Positions 33,569-43,816 of a stretch of 64,000 nt of DNA are shown one piece after another. The stretch comes from Janibacter corallicola NBRC 107790 (GTDB lineage Bacteria > Actinomycetota > Actinomycetes > Actinomycetales > Dermatophilaceae), in NCBI RefSeq assembly GCF_001570965.1, contig NZ_BCSR01000004.1:1-64000 (forward strand), in the 5' to 3' direction. The translations under genes and the position numbers were made by a program. Within the stretch, counting starts at the first letter, position 1, and the number at the start of each line of letters is the position of its first letter. The notes beneath the pieces are model-generated. The model was not told the origin of the DNA, did not search any database, and saw only the letters and a program-made list of their open reading frames with translations.

Positions 33569-34546
33569 ATGGACTTCGGCACAGAGACGATCCGGGCAGC
33601 GGCCGAGCGAATCCACGGACGAGTCCGGCGGACCCCGCTGCTGTCCTCCCCGATGCTCGACGAGGCCACGGGGGCAACGGTGCTCGTCAAGGCCGAGGCG
33701 CTGCAGCTGACCGGCTCCTTCAAGATCCGAGGCGCGCTCAACGTCCTCCTCTCGCTCACCGACGCGGAGCGGGACGCGGGCGTCCTCGCCTTCTCGACCG
33801 GCAACCACGGTCAGGCGGTGGCGGCGTCGGCACGGATGACGGGCTCACGGGCGACGATCGTCATGCCGCAGGACGCCCCACGGATCAAGGTCGACGGCGT
33901 TCGGTGGTGGGGCGGTGAGGTCGTCTTCTACGACCCCGCCGCGCAGGACCGCGAGGTCGTCGGTCGTGACCTCGTCGCCGAGCGCGGCCTGACGCTCGTG
34001 CACCCCTACGACGACGTGCGCACGATGGCCGGGCAGGGCACCGCCGGTCTCGAGATCCTCGACCAGCTGCGCGAAGGGGGCCACGCCCCGGACGCGATCG
34101 TCCTCCCCTGCAGCGGCGGTGGGCTCGCCTCGGGAGTCCTCGAGGCGGTGCGTTCGGAGGTGGACGCCGCCCCCTTCGTCGTGGAGCGGGAGGGCTACCC
34201 GAAGATGGCCCGCTCGCTGGCCACCGGCCGGGTGCAGCAGGTACCCGCCGTCCCGGCCTTCCTCGACGCGATCGGCTCGCCGACGGTCGGCGAGTCCACC
34301 CTCGCCGCGCTCTCCCGGCACCCGGTGACCGCACTCGAGTTGAGCGACGACCAGGCGCGGCTGGCGATGCGCGAGGCCTTCCGCACGCTCAAGCTCGTGC
34401 TCGAGCCGGGCGGCTCCGCGGCGCTGGCCGCCGTGCTGGCACGCCGGGACCGGTTCGCCGGGAAGACCGTGGTCGTCCTCGCGAGCGGCGGCAACGTCGA
34501 CGCGTCGGTCTACTCCGAGGTGCTCGCGGACGCCACACCCGGATGA
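33569..34546 (+). CDS. Threonine/serine dehydratase-like PLP enzyme
   Basis: A 325-residue fold-type II PLP enzyme. The PLP lysine is K52 in TGSFKIRGALN, the phosphate loop is LPCSGGGLASGVLEA, and the asparagine loop is FSTGNHGQAVA. Such enzymes deaminate threonine or serine to 2-oxo acids, or racemise serine. There is no C-terminal regulatory ACT domain, so it is the catabolic or EutB-like type rather than biosynthetic IlvA. It stands alone before the recC operon, 75 bp away. Confidence 0.87.
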   Translation: MDFGTETIRAAAERIHGRVRRTPLLSSPMLDEATGATVLVKAEALQLTGSFKIRGALNVLLSLTDAERDAGVLAFSTGNHGQAVAASARMTGSRATIVMPQDAPRIKVDGVRWWGGEVVFYDPAAQDREVVGRDLVAERGLTLVHPYDDVRTMAGQGTAGLEILDQLREGGHAPDAIVLPCSGGGLASGVLEAVRSEVDAAPFVVEREGYPKMARSLATGRVQQVPAVPAFLDAIGSPTVGESTLAALSRHPVTALELSDDQARLAMREAFRTLKLVLEPGGSAALAAVLARRDRFAGKTVVVLASGGNVDASVYSEVLADATPG

Positions 34547-34621
34547 TGGCCGTCCGCTGGTCCGCGGTGACCCTGTGGAGCACCGGCCACGGTTGTCGGC
34601 GCGCGCGGATACGGTCTGATC

Positions 34622-37600
34622 GTGGCACTACACCTCCACCGCGCGCAGCGGACCGACGTCCTCGCCGACGAGCTCGGCGCGCTGCTGGCGAGCCCGCTGC
34701 CGGACCCCTTCGCCCGGGAGGTCGTCGTCGTGCCCGAGCAGGGCATCGAGCGGTGGCTGGCGCAGCGGCTCTCGCACCGGCTCGGCGCCAGCGGTGGACG
34801 CGGGGACGGGGTGTGCGCGGGAGTGGAGTTCCTCCGGCCCCACTCGCTCGTGACGATGCTCACCGGACGCGACGAGGACGACCCGTGGCTGCCCCAGCAC
34901 CTCGTCTGGCCCCTGCTCGAGGTCATCGACGCCTCGCTCGGCGAGCCGTGGTGCACCGACCTGACCCGGCACCTCGGTGCCGACGGTGAACCGGATGCCG
35001 AGCTGGCGCAGGTGCGGGCCGGGCGGCGGTACTCGGTCGCACTGCGGCTGGCCGGGCTCTTCCACCGGTACGCGACGAGCCGGCCCCGGGTGCTGCGCGA
35101 CTGGCGCGAGGGCCGGGACACCGACGGGCTGGACGGCACCCCGCTCGACGCGGACCTGACCTGGCAGCCGGAGCTGTGGCGCCGGCTCGTCGCGGCCGTC
35201 GACGCCCCGCCCCCCGACGTGCGCCACGAGCAGACCGTGGCCCGGTTGCGCGCGGGCGAAGGGGGTGACCTGCCGCTGCCGGACCGGCTCTCCCTCTTCG
35301 GGCACACCCGGCTCGGCGTGACCGAGGTCGAGCTCCTCGACGCGCTCGCCACCTCGCGCGAGGTGCACCTGTGGCTGCCGCAGCCGTCGGAGGCGCTGTG
35401 GCAGGAGCTGCAGGCCGCACAGGCGGACCATGTCCTCCCCCGGGACCGGGACGACTCGAGCCACCTCGTCCGGCACCCGCTGCTCGCCTCCCTCGGTCGG
35501 GACTCGCGGGAGCTGGTGCGGGTGCTCGGGAGCTTCGCGAGTCCCCGCCGAGGCCCGGCCGAGGACGGCCCCACACCGCCCATGCGGAACGCAGGGCCCG
35601 AGGGACCGGAGGCTGAGCCGACGACGGTCCTCGGGTGGCTGCAGGCGGACATCGCCGCCAACCGCGACCCCTCCGGCGAGCCGCAGCGCGAGGTCGCCGC
35701 GGGCGACGGGTCGGTCCAGGTCCATGCCTGCCACGGCCCCACCCGCCAGGTCGAGGTGCTGCGGGAGGTCCTCGTCGGCCTCCTCGAGGACGACCCGGAC
35801 CTCGAGCCGCGCGACGTGCTCGTCATGTGCCCCGACGTGGAGACCTACGCCCCGCTCATCGGGGCGGCCTTCGGCCTGGGCGAGCACGGCACCGACGCCG
35901 AAGGGGTCGACACCCACCCGGCGCACCGGCTGCGGGTCCGCCTCGCGGACCGCTCCCTTCGCTCCACCAACCCGCTGCTCGACGTCGCCGCGCGCCTCAT
36001 CGGTCTCGCCGGCGGACGACTCACCGCCAGCGAGGTCCTCGACCTGGCCGCGGCGCCGCCGGTGCGCCGCCGCTTCGGGCTGGGCGAGGACGACCTGGCC
36101 ACGATCACCCGCTGGGTCACCGATGCCGGCATCCGGTGGGGCCTCGATGCCGAGCACCGGGCCCCCTTCGCCATGGAGCGGGAGGACCAGGGGACGTGGC
36201 GCTTCGGGCTGGACCGGCTGCTGCTCGGCGTGACGATGTCCGAGGACGGGCCGCTGCACGTGGCGGCCGTGATGCCGGTCGACGACGTCGGCAGCGGGTC
36301 GGTGGACCTCGTCGGGCGGCTCGGCGAGCTGATCGACCGGACCGGCACCGCCCTGGACGCCATGCAGACCGCCCGCACCGCCGGCGAGTGGATGGGCGTC
36401 CTCACCGAGGCGGTCCTCGCGCTGACCCACGTGCCGCCGAGCGAGCAGTGGCAGGTCGGGGACCTCCAGCGCACCCTCTCCCGCGCCGCCCGGCACGCCA
36501 CCGAGGACGTACCGGTGGGGCTCGCCGACGTGCGCGCCCTGCTGGAGGACCAGCTCGCGGGCCGGCCGAGCCGTGCCAGCTTCCGCACCGGCGGCCTCAC
36601 GGTCTGCACGATGACCCCGATGCGCTCGGTCCCCCACCGCGTCGTGTGCCTGCTGGGCATGGACGACGACACCTTCCCCCGGCAGCAGACCGTCGACGGC
36701 GACGACGTGCTCGCCCGCCGGCCGGTGACCGGTGAGCGCGACGCGCGCAGCGAGGACCGCCAACTCCTGCTCGACGCCGTGCTGGCCGCCGGGGAGCGGC
36801 TCATCGTCTGCTACACCGGAGCCGACGAGCACAGCGGGGAGCGGCGCCCGCCGGCCGTCCCGCTCAGCGAGCTCCTCGACGCCGCCCGGGGGACGACGAC
36901 GGCGCCCGTCGAGGTGGTCCACCACCCGCTGCAGCCCTTCGACCCGCGCAACTTCGCCCCCGAGCGGCCCTTCAGCTTCGACCTGGCCGCACTCGAGGGC
37001 GCCCGCTCCGGCACGGACCCGGAGCCCACCGACTCCCGGCTGATCCGCACGCCGCTGCCCGCACCCGTGGTCGAGGACGTCTCCCTGGCGGACCTCGTCG
37101 GCTACTTCCAGCACCCGGGGCGCGGCTTCCTGCGCGACCGGCTGCAGGTCGGTGTCTCCCGCGAGGCGGACGAGGTGAGCGACCGGCTGCCCATCGACCT
37201 GGACGGGCTGGAGAAGTGGTCCGTCGGCGACCGCGCCCTGGCGGCCCGCCTCGCCGGCCGCCCCGCCGACGACGTCTACACCGCCGAGCTGCTGCGCGGC
37301 GACATCCCGCCCGGGAGCCTGGGGAACCGCGCGCTCACCCCGATCGCCGAACAGGTCGAGGACCTCGTCAGGCACGTCGCGGAGGGGCCCGGAGGGCCGC
37401 CCGGCTCGGTCGACATCGACGTGCCGCTCCCCGGCGGACGCCGCCTGACCGGGACGGTGGACGGCGTGCGGGGCCCGCACGTCGTCGACGTGACCTTCAG
37501 CCGACTGGCCGCCAAGCAGCACATCGCCTCGTGGCTGCGTCTGCTCGCGCTCTCCGCGACCGAGGAGGCCGAGTGGTTCGCCTCGACCCTCGGCAAGGGA

Positions 37601-38005
37601 CGCGGGCGCGGGCGGCCGGTCGCCCGCACCACCAGGGGGCCGGTGCCGCTCGCTGCCGCACGCTCCCACCTGAGTGAGCTCATCGACGTCCACGCCGTCG
37701 GGTTGAGTGCCCCGCTCCCCCTGCCGGTCAAGACCTCCCTCGCGTGGGCCGAGACGGTCCACCGCAACCCCACGCGCACCCGCATCGCCGCGAGGAAGGC
37801 CCGCGAGGACTGGGAGCCGCGCCGGTCCAGGACCGGCGCGACCTTCCCCGGCGAGCGCGACGACGGGTGGTGGCGCCGGATCCACGGAGCGGACGCCCCC
37901 TTCGAGCTGCTGCTGACCGAGGTCGCCGGCCCCGGCACGGACCTGCCCACCCTCGCGTCGCGGGTGTGGGGCCCGGCCCTGGACAACGTGACGGCCACGG
38001 CATGA
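34622..38005 (+). CDS. recC: Exodeoxyribonuclease V subunit gamma
   Basis: RecC subunit (1127 residues) of the RecBCD helicase-nuclease, which processes double-strand ends and in E. coli recognises Chi. It starts LHLHRAQRTDVLADELGALL and has VVVPEQGIERWLAQRLSHRLG, the RecC equivalent of a degenerate helicase domain; QVEVLREVLVGLLEDDP...DVLVMCPDVETYAPLI and RVVCLLGMDDDTFPRQ are further family blocks. Length matches E. coli RecC (1122). GTG 34622 is the start; its stop overlaps recB's ATG by 4 bp. A long open frame on the opposite strand is a composition artefact. Confidence 0.94.
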   Translation: MALHLHRAQRTDVLADELGALLASPLPDPFAREVVVVPEQGIERWLAQRLSHRLGASGGRGDGVCAGVEFLRPHSLVTMLTGRDEDDPWLPQHLVWPLLEVIDASLGEPWCTDLTRHLGADGEPDAELAQVRAGRRYSVALRLAGLFHRYATSRPRVLRDWREGRDTDGLDGTPLDADLTWQPELWRRLVAAVDAPPPDVRHEQTVARLRAGEGGDLPLPDRLSLFGHTRLGVTEVELLDALATSREVHLWLPQPSEALWQELQAAQADHVLPRDRDDSSHLVRHPLLASLGRDSRELVRVLGSFASPRRGPAEDGPTPPMRNAGPEGPEAEPTTVLGWLQADIAANRDPSGEPQREVAAGDGSVQVHACHGPTRQVEVLREVLVGLLEDDPDLEPRDVLVMCPDVETYAPLIGAAFGLGEHGTDAEGVDTHPAHRLRVRLADRSLRSTNPLLDVAARLIGLAGGRLTASEVLDLAAAPPVRRRFGLGEDDLATITRWVTDAGIRWGLDAEHRAPFAMEREDQGTWRFGLDRLLLGVTMSEDGPLHVAAVMPVDDVGSGSVDLVGRLGELIDRTGTALDAMQTARTAGEWMGVLTEAVLALTHVPPSEQWQVGDLQRTLSRAARHATEDVPVGLADVRALLEDQLAGRPSRASFRTGGLTVCTMTPMRSVPHRVVCLLGMDDDTFPRQQTVDGDDVLARRPVTGERDARSEDRQLLLDAVLAAGERLIVCYTGADEHSGERRPPAVPLSELLDAARGTTTAPVEVVHHPLQPFDPRNFAPERPFSFDLAALEGARSGTDPEPTDSRLIRTPLPAPVVEDVSLADLVGYFQHPGRGFLRDRLQVGVSREADEVSDRLPIDLDGLEKWSVGDRALAARLAGRPADDVYTAELLRGDIPPGSLGNRALTPIAEQVEDLVRHVAEGPGGPPGSVDIDVPLPGGRRLTGTVDGVRGPHVVDVTFSRLAAKQHIASWLRLLALSATEEAEWFASTLGKGRGRGRPVARTTRGPVPLAAARSHLSELIDVHAVGLSAPLPLPVKTSLAWAETVHRNPTRTRIAARKAREDWEPRRSRTGATFPGERDDGWWRRIHGADAPFELLLTEVAGPGTDLPTLASRVWGPALDNVTATA

Positions 38006-41000
38006 ACGAGCTGACTCCCTTCGACGTCGCCGCGCAGCTGCCGGCTCCCGGCGAGACGGTGCTGCTCGAGGCCAGCGCCGGGACCGGCAAGACGTGGACC
38101 ATTGGTGCGCTCGTGGCCCGCCACGTGGCCGAGGGGACGCCGCTGGAGGAGATGCTCGTCATCACCTTCGGGCGTGCGGCCAGCCGGGAGATGCGCGAAC
38201 GCGTCCGCGAGCACCTCCAGATGGTCCACCGCGGCCTCGCCGAACCGGGCACGCCGACCTCCGACCCGGTCGTGGCGCTGCTGCGCCAAGGGGGCCCCGC
38301 CGAGGTCGCCGACCGCGCCCGGCGCCTGCACACCGCGTTGACCCACTTCGACGCCGCGACGATCGCCACGACCCACCAGTTCTGCCAGCTCGTGCTGCGC
38401 AGCCTCGGCGTCGCCGGCGACTCCCACCCGCGAGCCCGCCTCGTGGAGGACCTCTCCGACCTGCGCGAGGAGGTCGTCGACGACCTCTACATCCGCGGCT
38501 TCGGTGGCGGCGGCACCCCCGCCTTCACCCGCGAGGAGGCGGGCACCATCGCGCGCGCGGTCACCGAGAACCCGCACGCCCGGCTCGACCCGGAGCACCT
38601 CGAGGGTGGCTCCGAGGACGCCCGGCGACTGGGCTTCGCGAAGCTGGTACGGACCGAGATGGAGCGGCGCAAGCAGCGTCTGGGCCTGCTCAGCTACGAC
38701 GACCTGCTCTCCCACCTCGCCGACGCGCTGACCGAGGAGGACTCACCCGCGCGGCAGCGGATGCGCCAGTGGTGGCGCGTCGTGCTCGTCGACGAGTTCC
38801 AGGACACCGACCCGGTGCAGTGGCAGGTGATCGACCGGGCCTTCACCGGACACAGCTCGCTCGTGCTCATCGGCGACCCGAAGCAGGCGATCTACGGCTT
38901 CCGCGGCGGGGACGTCGACACCTACCTGACCGCCTCCACGACCGCCACCACGCGGCACACCCTGGGCGTGAACCACCGCTCCGACGAACCGCTCGTGCGC
39001 TCCCTCACCACGCTGCTGCGCGGCGCCGAGCTCGGCGACCCCGACATCGTCGTGCACCCGGTGAGCGCGCAGCAGCAGGGATCGCGACTCGGTGCCGCCG
39101 ACGGGCGCACCCCTCCGGACGGCCTGCACGCCCCGGTCCGGCTGCGACTCGTGCCCCGCGACCTCGTGAGCGACCCCGGGGCGCACACCGTCTCGATCGC
39201 CGACATCCGTCCGGTCGTCGCCCGGGACTGCGCCGCCGAGATCACCCGGCTGGTGTCCGGTGGGACCACCTTCGCGAGGCGGCCGCTGCGCGCCGGCGAC
39301 ATCGCGGTCCTGGCGCACACCCGGTACCAGCTGGACCACATCCGCACGGCGCTCGAGCACGTCGGGCTGCGCTCGATCATGGTCTCCAGCGACAGCATCT
39401 ACGAGTCGCCGGCCGCGGAGACCTGGCTGACGCTGCTCGAGGCGATGGAGCTGAGCCACCGACCGGAACGGGTGCGGGCGGCGGCGCTGACTCCCTTCGT
39501 CGGGTACGACGCGGCCGAGCTGGACCGGGGAGGGGACGAGGTCACGGACGAGATGTCGCGCCTCATGCGCACCTGGGCCTCGCTGCTCGAGCGGCGCGGG
39601 GTCGCCGCCGTGCTCGCCGCGGCCTCCTCCGGCGGGCTGGACGCCCGGGTCCTGCACCAGGAGGGCGGAGAGCGGATGCTCACCGACCTGCGCCACGTCG
39701 CCGAGACACTCCACCAGCGGGTCGTGGCCGAAGGGGACGGCCTCGCCTCCCTCACCACGTGGCTGCGGGAGCGGATGGCGGCCCTGCGCAAGGAGGAGCG
39801 GGCACGCCGCCTCGACAGCGACGCCGATGCCGTGCACCTGGCGACGATCCACTCGAGCAAGGGCCTGCAGTACCCCGTCGTCATGCTCCCCTTCGTCGCC
39901 GACCGCAACCGCAGGAGCGAGCCGGGGGTGCTGCACTTCCATGGTGAGGACCGCAGTCGCCTCCTCGACATCGGCATCACCTCCGACCCGGGACGCCGCG
40001 ACCGCGTGCGACGCCACCTCGCCGAGGAGGACGGCGAGTCGCTGCGTCGTCTCTACGTCGCGATGACCCGGGCGCAGAGCCAGGTCGTGACCTGGTGGTT
40101 CCCCTCGGACCGCAACACCCCCTGCTCACCCCTGCACCGCATGCTCCTCGGGCGGCGGGGCGACCAGGCCGACGTGCCCGTCTCCCACCCCGTCCCCGGC
40201 GAGCAGGCCGTCGAGGAACACCTGCTGGAGTGGGAGCGTCGCGGGGGCCTCCGGCTGGAGCACGTGGCGGCGCCCCACCCCGTCCCGAGGGAGCCCGAGG
40301 CCCCACCGGCCCGGCTGACCGCGCGCCGCTTCACCCGGGAGGTCGACGACGCCTGGCGGCGGACCTCCTACACCGCCCTCACCCGCCCGATGGAGGAGGC
40401 ACCGACCGCGGTCGGGGACCAGCTCGTGGGCAGCGAACCGGAGGTCACCGCCCGGGAGGACGACGAGGGGGCGACCCCCTTCGTGGCGGTGGAGGAGCAC
40501 GGCGACGTCGAGCACCTCCCCTCCCCGATGGCCGAGCTGCCCGTCGGGGCCGGCTTCGGATCGCTCGTGCACGCCGTCCTCGAGGAGGCCGACCCGCAGG
40601 CGACGGACCTCACCGCGGAGCTGCGCACCCACGTCGAGGAGCAGCTCGTCCGCTGGCCGGTCCCCGACCTGGACCGCGAAGGGCTGACCCGAGCGCTCGT
40701 CGAGGTACTCACCTCCCCCCTCGGACCGCTGGCCCCCGAGACCACACTGCGCGATGTCGGCCTGCGGGACCGGCTCGCCGAGATGGACTTCGAGCTGCCC
40801 CTCGGCGGGGGTGACGCCGGGCGGCCGCGCCCGGACGAGGCGGTGCTCGGTGACCTGGCGGACCTCATGCGCAGGCACCTGCCCGAGGACGACCCGGTCC
40901 TGCCCTTCGCCGAGGTGCTGGCCGATCCCGTCCTCGGCGGCCAGCCGCTGCGCGGGTACCTCACCGGCTCGGTGGACATCGTGCTGCGCATCGGCTCGAG

Positions 41001-41376
41001 CCACCTCGTCGTGGACTACAAGACGAACTGGCTCGGCGAACCCCAGTTGCCGCTGAGCACCGCCCACTACGACCCGGCCGCGCTCCGGGCGGCGATGAAC
41101 CACTCCTCCTACCCGCTCCAGGCGATCCTCTACGCGGTCGTGCTGCACCGCTTCCTGCGATGGCGCCAGCCGGGCTACGACCCGCAGGTGCACTTCGGCG
41201 GCGTCCTCTACCTGTACCTGCGCGGCATGGCCGGCCCGGAGACGCCGTGGGTGGACGGAAACCCGACGGGAGTCTTCAGCTGGCAACCACCGATCGCACT
41301 GATCGAGGCCGTCTCGGACCTGCTCGACGGCACCAGGACAGCCACGGCAGGCACGACGAAGGGGGACCCGGCGTGA
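38002..41376 (+). CDS. recB: Exodeoxyribonuclease V subunit beta
   Basis: RecB helicase-nuclease of 1124 residues. Walker A is LLEASAGTGKTWTI (about 21-34), the DExx box is VVLVDEFQDTDPVQW, and IHSSKGLQYPVVMLPF and LYVAMTRAQSQVV are motifs V and VI. The C-terminal nuclease domain has GSVDIVLRIGSSHLVVDYKTNWLG and SSYPLQAILYAVVLHRFLR, with the D...DYK catalytic residues in place, so both activities look intact. It is translationally coupled to recC upstream and recD downstream. Confidence 0.95.
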   Translation: MNELTPFDVAAQLPAPGETVLLEASAGTGKTWTIGALVARHVAEGTPLEEMLVITFGRAASREMRERVREHLQMVHRGLAEPGTPTSDPVVALLRQGGPAEVADRARRLHTALTHFDAATIATTHQFCQLVLRSLGVAGDSHPRARLVEDLSDLREEVVDDLYIRGFGGGGTPAFTREEAGTIARAVTENPHARLDPEHLEGGSEDARRLGFAKLVRTEMERRKQRLGLLSYDDLLSHLADALTEEDSPARQRMRQWWRVVLVDEFQDTDPVQWQVIDRAFTGHSSLVLIGDPKQAIYGFRGGDVDTYLTASTTATTRHTLGVNHRSDEPLVRSLTTLLRGAELGDPDIVVHPVSAQQQGSRLGAADGRTPPDGLHAPVRLRLVPRDLVSDPGAHTVSIADIRPVVARDCAAEITRLVSGGTTFARRPLRAGDIAVLAHTRYQLDHIRTALEHVGLRSIMVSSDSIYESPAAETWLTLLEAMELSHRPERVRAAALTPFVGYDAAELDRGGDEVTDEMSRLMRTWASLLERRGVAAVLAAASSGGLDARVLHQEGGERMLTDLRHVAETLHQRVVAEGDGLASLTTWLRERMAALRKEERARRLDSDADAVHLATIHSSKGLQYPVVMLPFVADRNRRSEPGVLHFHGEDRSRLLDIGITSDPGRRDRVRRHLAEEDGESLRRLYVAMTRAQSQVVTWWFPSDRNTPCSPLHRMLLGRRGDQADVPVSHPVPGEQAVEEHLLEWERRGGLRLEHVAAPHPVPREPEAPPARLTARRFTREVDDAWRRTSYTALTRPMEEAPTAVGDQLVGSEPEVTAREDDEGATPFVAVEEHGDVEHLPSPMAELPVGAGFGSLVHAVLEEADPQATDLTAELRTHVEEQLVRWPVPDLDREGLTRALVEVLTSPLGPLAPETTLRDVGLRDRLAEMDFELPLGGGDAGRPRPDEAVLGDLADLMRRHLPEDDPVLPFAEVLADPVLGGQPLRGYLTGSVDIVLRIGSSHLVVDYKTNWLGEPQLPLSTAHYDPAALRAAMNHSSYPLQAILYAVVLHRFLRWRQPGYDPQVHFGGVLYLYLRGMAGPETPWVDGNPTGVFSWQPPIALIEAVSDLLDGTRTATAGTTKGDPA

Positions 41377-43166
41377 GCGACGTGACCCACGTGGACGACA
41401 TGACCGCCGCCGGCGGCTTCGAGACCGACGACACCCGTGACCGTCGGTACGCGCTGTCGGCGACAGGCGTGCTGGGAGAGCTGAACGCGGCCGGTCTCAT
41501 CGAGGCCGCCGACGTGCACGTCGCCTCGCGGCTGACCCAACTGACGGGCGAGACCGACGACCTCGTGACCGCGACGCTCGCGGTGCTGGTGCGGGCCGTG
41601 CGGGAGGGATCGACGAGCCTGGCCCCGGAGCACGCCCGCGAGGTGATCGAGCCGGTGGTCGAGGACCTGCCCGACGACGACACCTGGCTGGAGCGCGTCT
41701 CGGCCGGCGCGCTCCACGAGCACGGGGTGATCGGGGTCGAGCACTCGCTGATCTACCTCGACCGCTACCACCGGGAGGAGCGGCAGGTCGCCGAGGACCT
41801 GGCCCGCCGCGAGACCACGGACCCACCACCCGTCGACGACGCGACGCTGTCGGCGGGCCTGGACCGGGTCTTCGCGGGCGAGACCTGGGATGAGCAGCGG
41901 GCGGCGGTGCGGACGGCCGCCGGGCGGCTGAGCACCGTCCTTGCGGGTGGCCCGGGCACCGGCAAGACCTCGACCGTCGCAGGGCTGCTGACCCTGCTGC
42001 TGGAGCAGGCCGAACCCTCGGGGCGCCGGCCCCGGATCGCGCTTGCGGCACCGACCGGCAAGGCCGCGGCCCGGCTGCGGGAGTCGGTGCTCTCCTCGCT
42101 CGCCCACCTGCCGGAGGAGGACCGCGCCCGACTCGGCACCGACATCGAGGCGGTGACCATCCACCGCCTCCTCGGCTGGCGGCCGGACCGCAGCAACCGC
42201 TTCCGGCGCGATCGCAGCAACCCGCTGCCGCACGACATCGTCGTCGTCGACGAGGCCTCGATGCTCTCGCTCACCCTCACCGCGCGACTCCTCGAAGCAC
42301 TCCGCCCCACCGCGCGGTTGCTGCTCGTCGGGGACCCCGACCAGCTGGCCTCGGTCGAGGCCGGCGCCGTGCTGGCCGATCTCGTGGCCGGGTACGGCGA
42401 CGGCCCCGACAGCCCGGTGGTGCGGCTACGGACCTCGCACCGCTTCGGCGAGGAGATCGGGGAGCTGGCCGAGGCGGTCCGGGTCGGTGACGCGGACCGC
42501 GTGATGGAGCTCCTCGAGGGCGGCGACGCGGCCGGACCCGTGCGGCACCTGCCGCTCGACGACGTGCTCGCGGTCGACGAGGCGCTGCGCGCGCCCCTGC
42601 TGGAGCACGCCCGCACGCTGCACGACCTCGCCGCCTCCCGGCAGTGGGGTCCCGCCCTGGAGGAGCTCGCGAGCCACCGGCTGCTCTGCGCGCACCGGGA
42701 CGGCCCGTGGGGGGTGCGCCCGTGGAACGACCGGATCGAGCGCTGGCTCGGCGAGTCGGTCGGCCACCACGGCCGCCACCTCTCGGGGCGGCCGCTGCTC
42801 GTCACCGCCAACGATCGGGGTCTGGGCCTGTTCAACGGCGACACCGGGGTGATGACCCAGCGTTGGGACGGCCGACCGGTCGCGGTCTTCGGGGAGCCCG
42901 GCGCACCGGTGGAGCACGCCGCCTCGTCGCTGGCCGAGGTGGAGACCGCCTACGCGATGACGATCCACAAGAGCCAGGGGAGCCAGGCCCGAGCGGTCAC
43001 CGTGCTGCTGCCGGAGCCGGACTCGCGTCTGCTGACCCGGGAGCTGCTCTACACCGCGATCACGCGCGCCCGGGAGTCGGTGACCCTCGTCGGGTCCGAG
43101 GCCGCGGTCCGCGCCGCCGTCTCCCGCCGCACCCAGCGGGCGACGGGACTGCGTCACCGGCTCTGA
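41373..43166 (+). CDS. recD: Exodeoxyribonuclease V subunit alpha
   Basis: RecD 5'-3' helicase of 597 residues. Walker A is LAGGPGTGKTSTVAG (about 190-204), Walker B IVVVDEASMLSL, then LLLVGDPDQLASVEAG, and the C-terminal motifs TIHKSQGSQARAVTVL and LLYTAITRARESVTLVG. GTG 41373 overlaps the recB stop. The order recC-recB-recD without ptr between differs from E. coli and is usual in actinobacteria that have RecBCD rather than AdnAB only. Confidence 0.94.
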   Translation: MSDVTHVDDMTAAGGFETDDTRDRRYALSATGVLGELNAAGLIEAADVHVASRLTQLTGETDDLVTATLAVLVRAVREGSTSLAPEHAREVIEPVVEDLPDDDTWLERVSAGALHEHGVIGVEHSLIYLDRYHREERQVAEDLARRETTDPPPVDDATLSAGLDRVFAGETWDEQRAAVRTAAGRLSTVLAGGPGTGKTSTVAGLLTLLLEQAEPSGRRPRIALAAPTGKAAARLRESVLSSLAHLPEEDRARLGTDIEAVTIHRLLGWRPDRSNRFRRDRSNPLPHDIVVVDEASMLSLTLTARLLEALRPTARLLLVGDPDQLASVEAGAVLADLVAGYGDGPDSPVVRLRTSHRFGEEIGELAEAVRVGDADRVMELLEGGDAAGPVRHLPLDDVLAVDEALRAPLLEHARTLHDLAASRQWGPALEELASHRLLCAHRDGPWGVRPWNDRIERWLGESVGHHGRHLSGRPLLVTANDRGLGLFNGDTGVMTQRWDGRPVAVFGEPGAPVEHAASSLAEVETAYAMTIHKSQGSQARAVTVLLPEPDSRLLTRELLYTAITRARESVTLVGSEAAVRAAVSRRTQRATGLRHRL

Positions 43167-43167
43167 C

Positions 43168-43665
43168 TCAGTCCTGCGCCGGTTCGGCGTGCAGCACCTC
43201 GAAGTCCTCGAGGACGACCGGCATGTCCGGCGCGAACCCCTTCTCGTGGCTGGCGTGCTCGGTGAAGAAGCGCTCGTGCACCTCGCGCCAGTACTCCAGC
43301 GACCCATCGCCCTCGCCCTCCGCGGCGGCGTGGGCGACATCGACCTGGTCGAAGGGGACGACCCGCACCCGGGTGGTCACCAGCAGCGCTCGGGGCGCCC
43401 CCGCACCGTCGACCACGATCCCGAGGGTGCCCTCCTCGGGCAGGTCCTCTTCCTCCGCCTCGTAGTCCCACAGCGCCGACGACGTCGCGGTCTTGGTCCC
43501 GGCGAGGACGAGGTCGAGCAACTCGTCGGCGTGCTCCGTCGTCGCCCCGAAGCTCCACGCCGGCGGCCGGAGCACCGCCAGCGGGTTGACCCCCATGTAC
43601 GAGGTCACCCCGGCGAGGTTCGCGTGCTGCTGGGCGCGCTCCCAGAAGGCGTCGATGTCGTCCAT
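43168..43665 (-). CDS. ASCH domain protein
   Basis: A 165-residue protein with an ASCH (PUA-like RNA/nucleotide-binding) domain. WSFGATTEHADELLDLVLAGTKTATSSALWDYEAEEEDLPEEG is the family core, with the conserved G-x-K-T/A-T-S segment; FTEHASHEKGFAPDMPVVLEDFEVL closes the fold. Some ASCH proteins hydrolyse N4-acetylcytidine; others are of unknown role. It abuts recD's stop head to tail on the opposite strand (1 bp apart). Confidence 0.87.
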   Translation of the reverse strand: MDDIDAFWERAQQHANLAGVTSYMGVNPLAVLRPPAWSFGATTEHADELLDLVLAGTKTATSSALWDYEAEEEDLPEEGTLGIVVDGAGAPRALLVTTRVRVVPFDQVDVAHAAAEGEGDGSLEYWREVHERFFTEHASHEKGFAPDMPVVLEDFEVLHAEPAQD

Positions 43666-43781
43666 GACCCCATCCTGCCCGCTCGGACCCCCACCCGTGC
43701 CCCGCCCGGCATCCCGACGTGAGCTGCGTGTGCGACGGCACCCCGCTCCCGGGCCCGTCGGCCGTCCGGGCAGACCGGCGG

Positions 43782-43801
43782 CCCGACCGCTCACGGTCGG
43801 G
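43782..43801 (-). terminator. Hairpin downstream of the DUF222/HNH gene
   Basis: CCCGACCG and CGGTCGGG form an 8-bp stem with a CTCA loop, 15 bp beyond the stop codon at 43817. Confidence 0.65.
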
Positions 43802-43816
43802 TCCGGGGCGGGGACG

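Noticed and set aside
33569-34546. Threonine-dehydratase-like gene as EutB of ectoine breakdown
   Set aside because: No doeA/doeB, EutC or ectoine genes nearby; a general Thr/Ser deaminase is enough.
34628-37885. A 1085-codon open frame opposite recC
   Set aside because: It is Arg/Pro/Gly/Val-rich with no motifs; long antisense frames are expected in GC-rich coding DNA and recC motifs on the other strand are clear.
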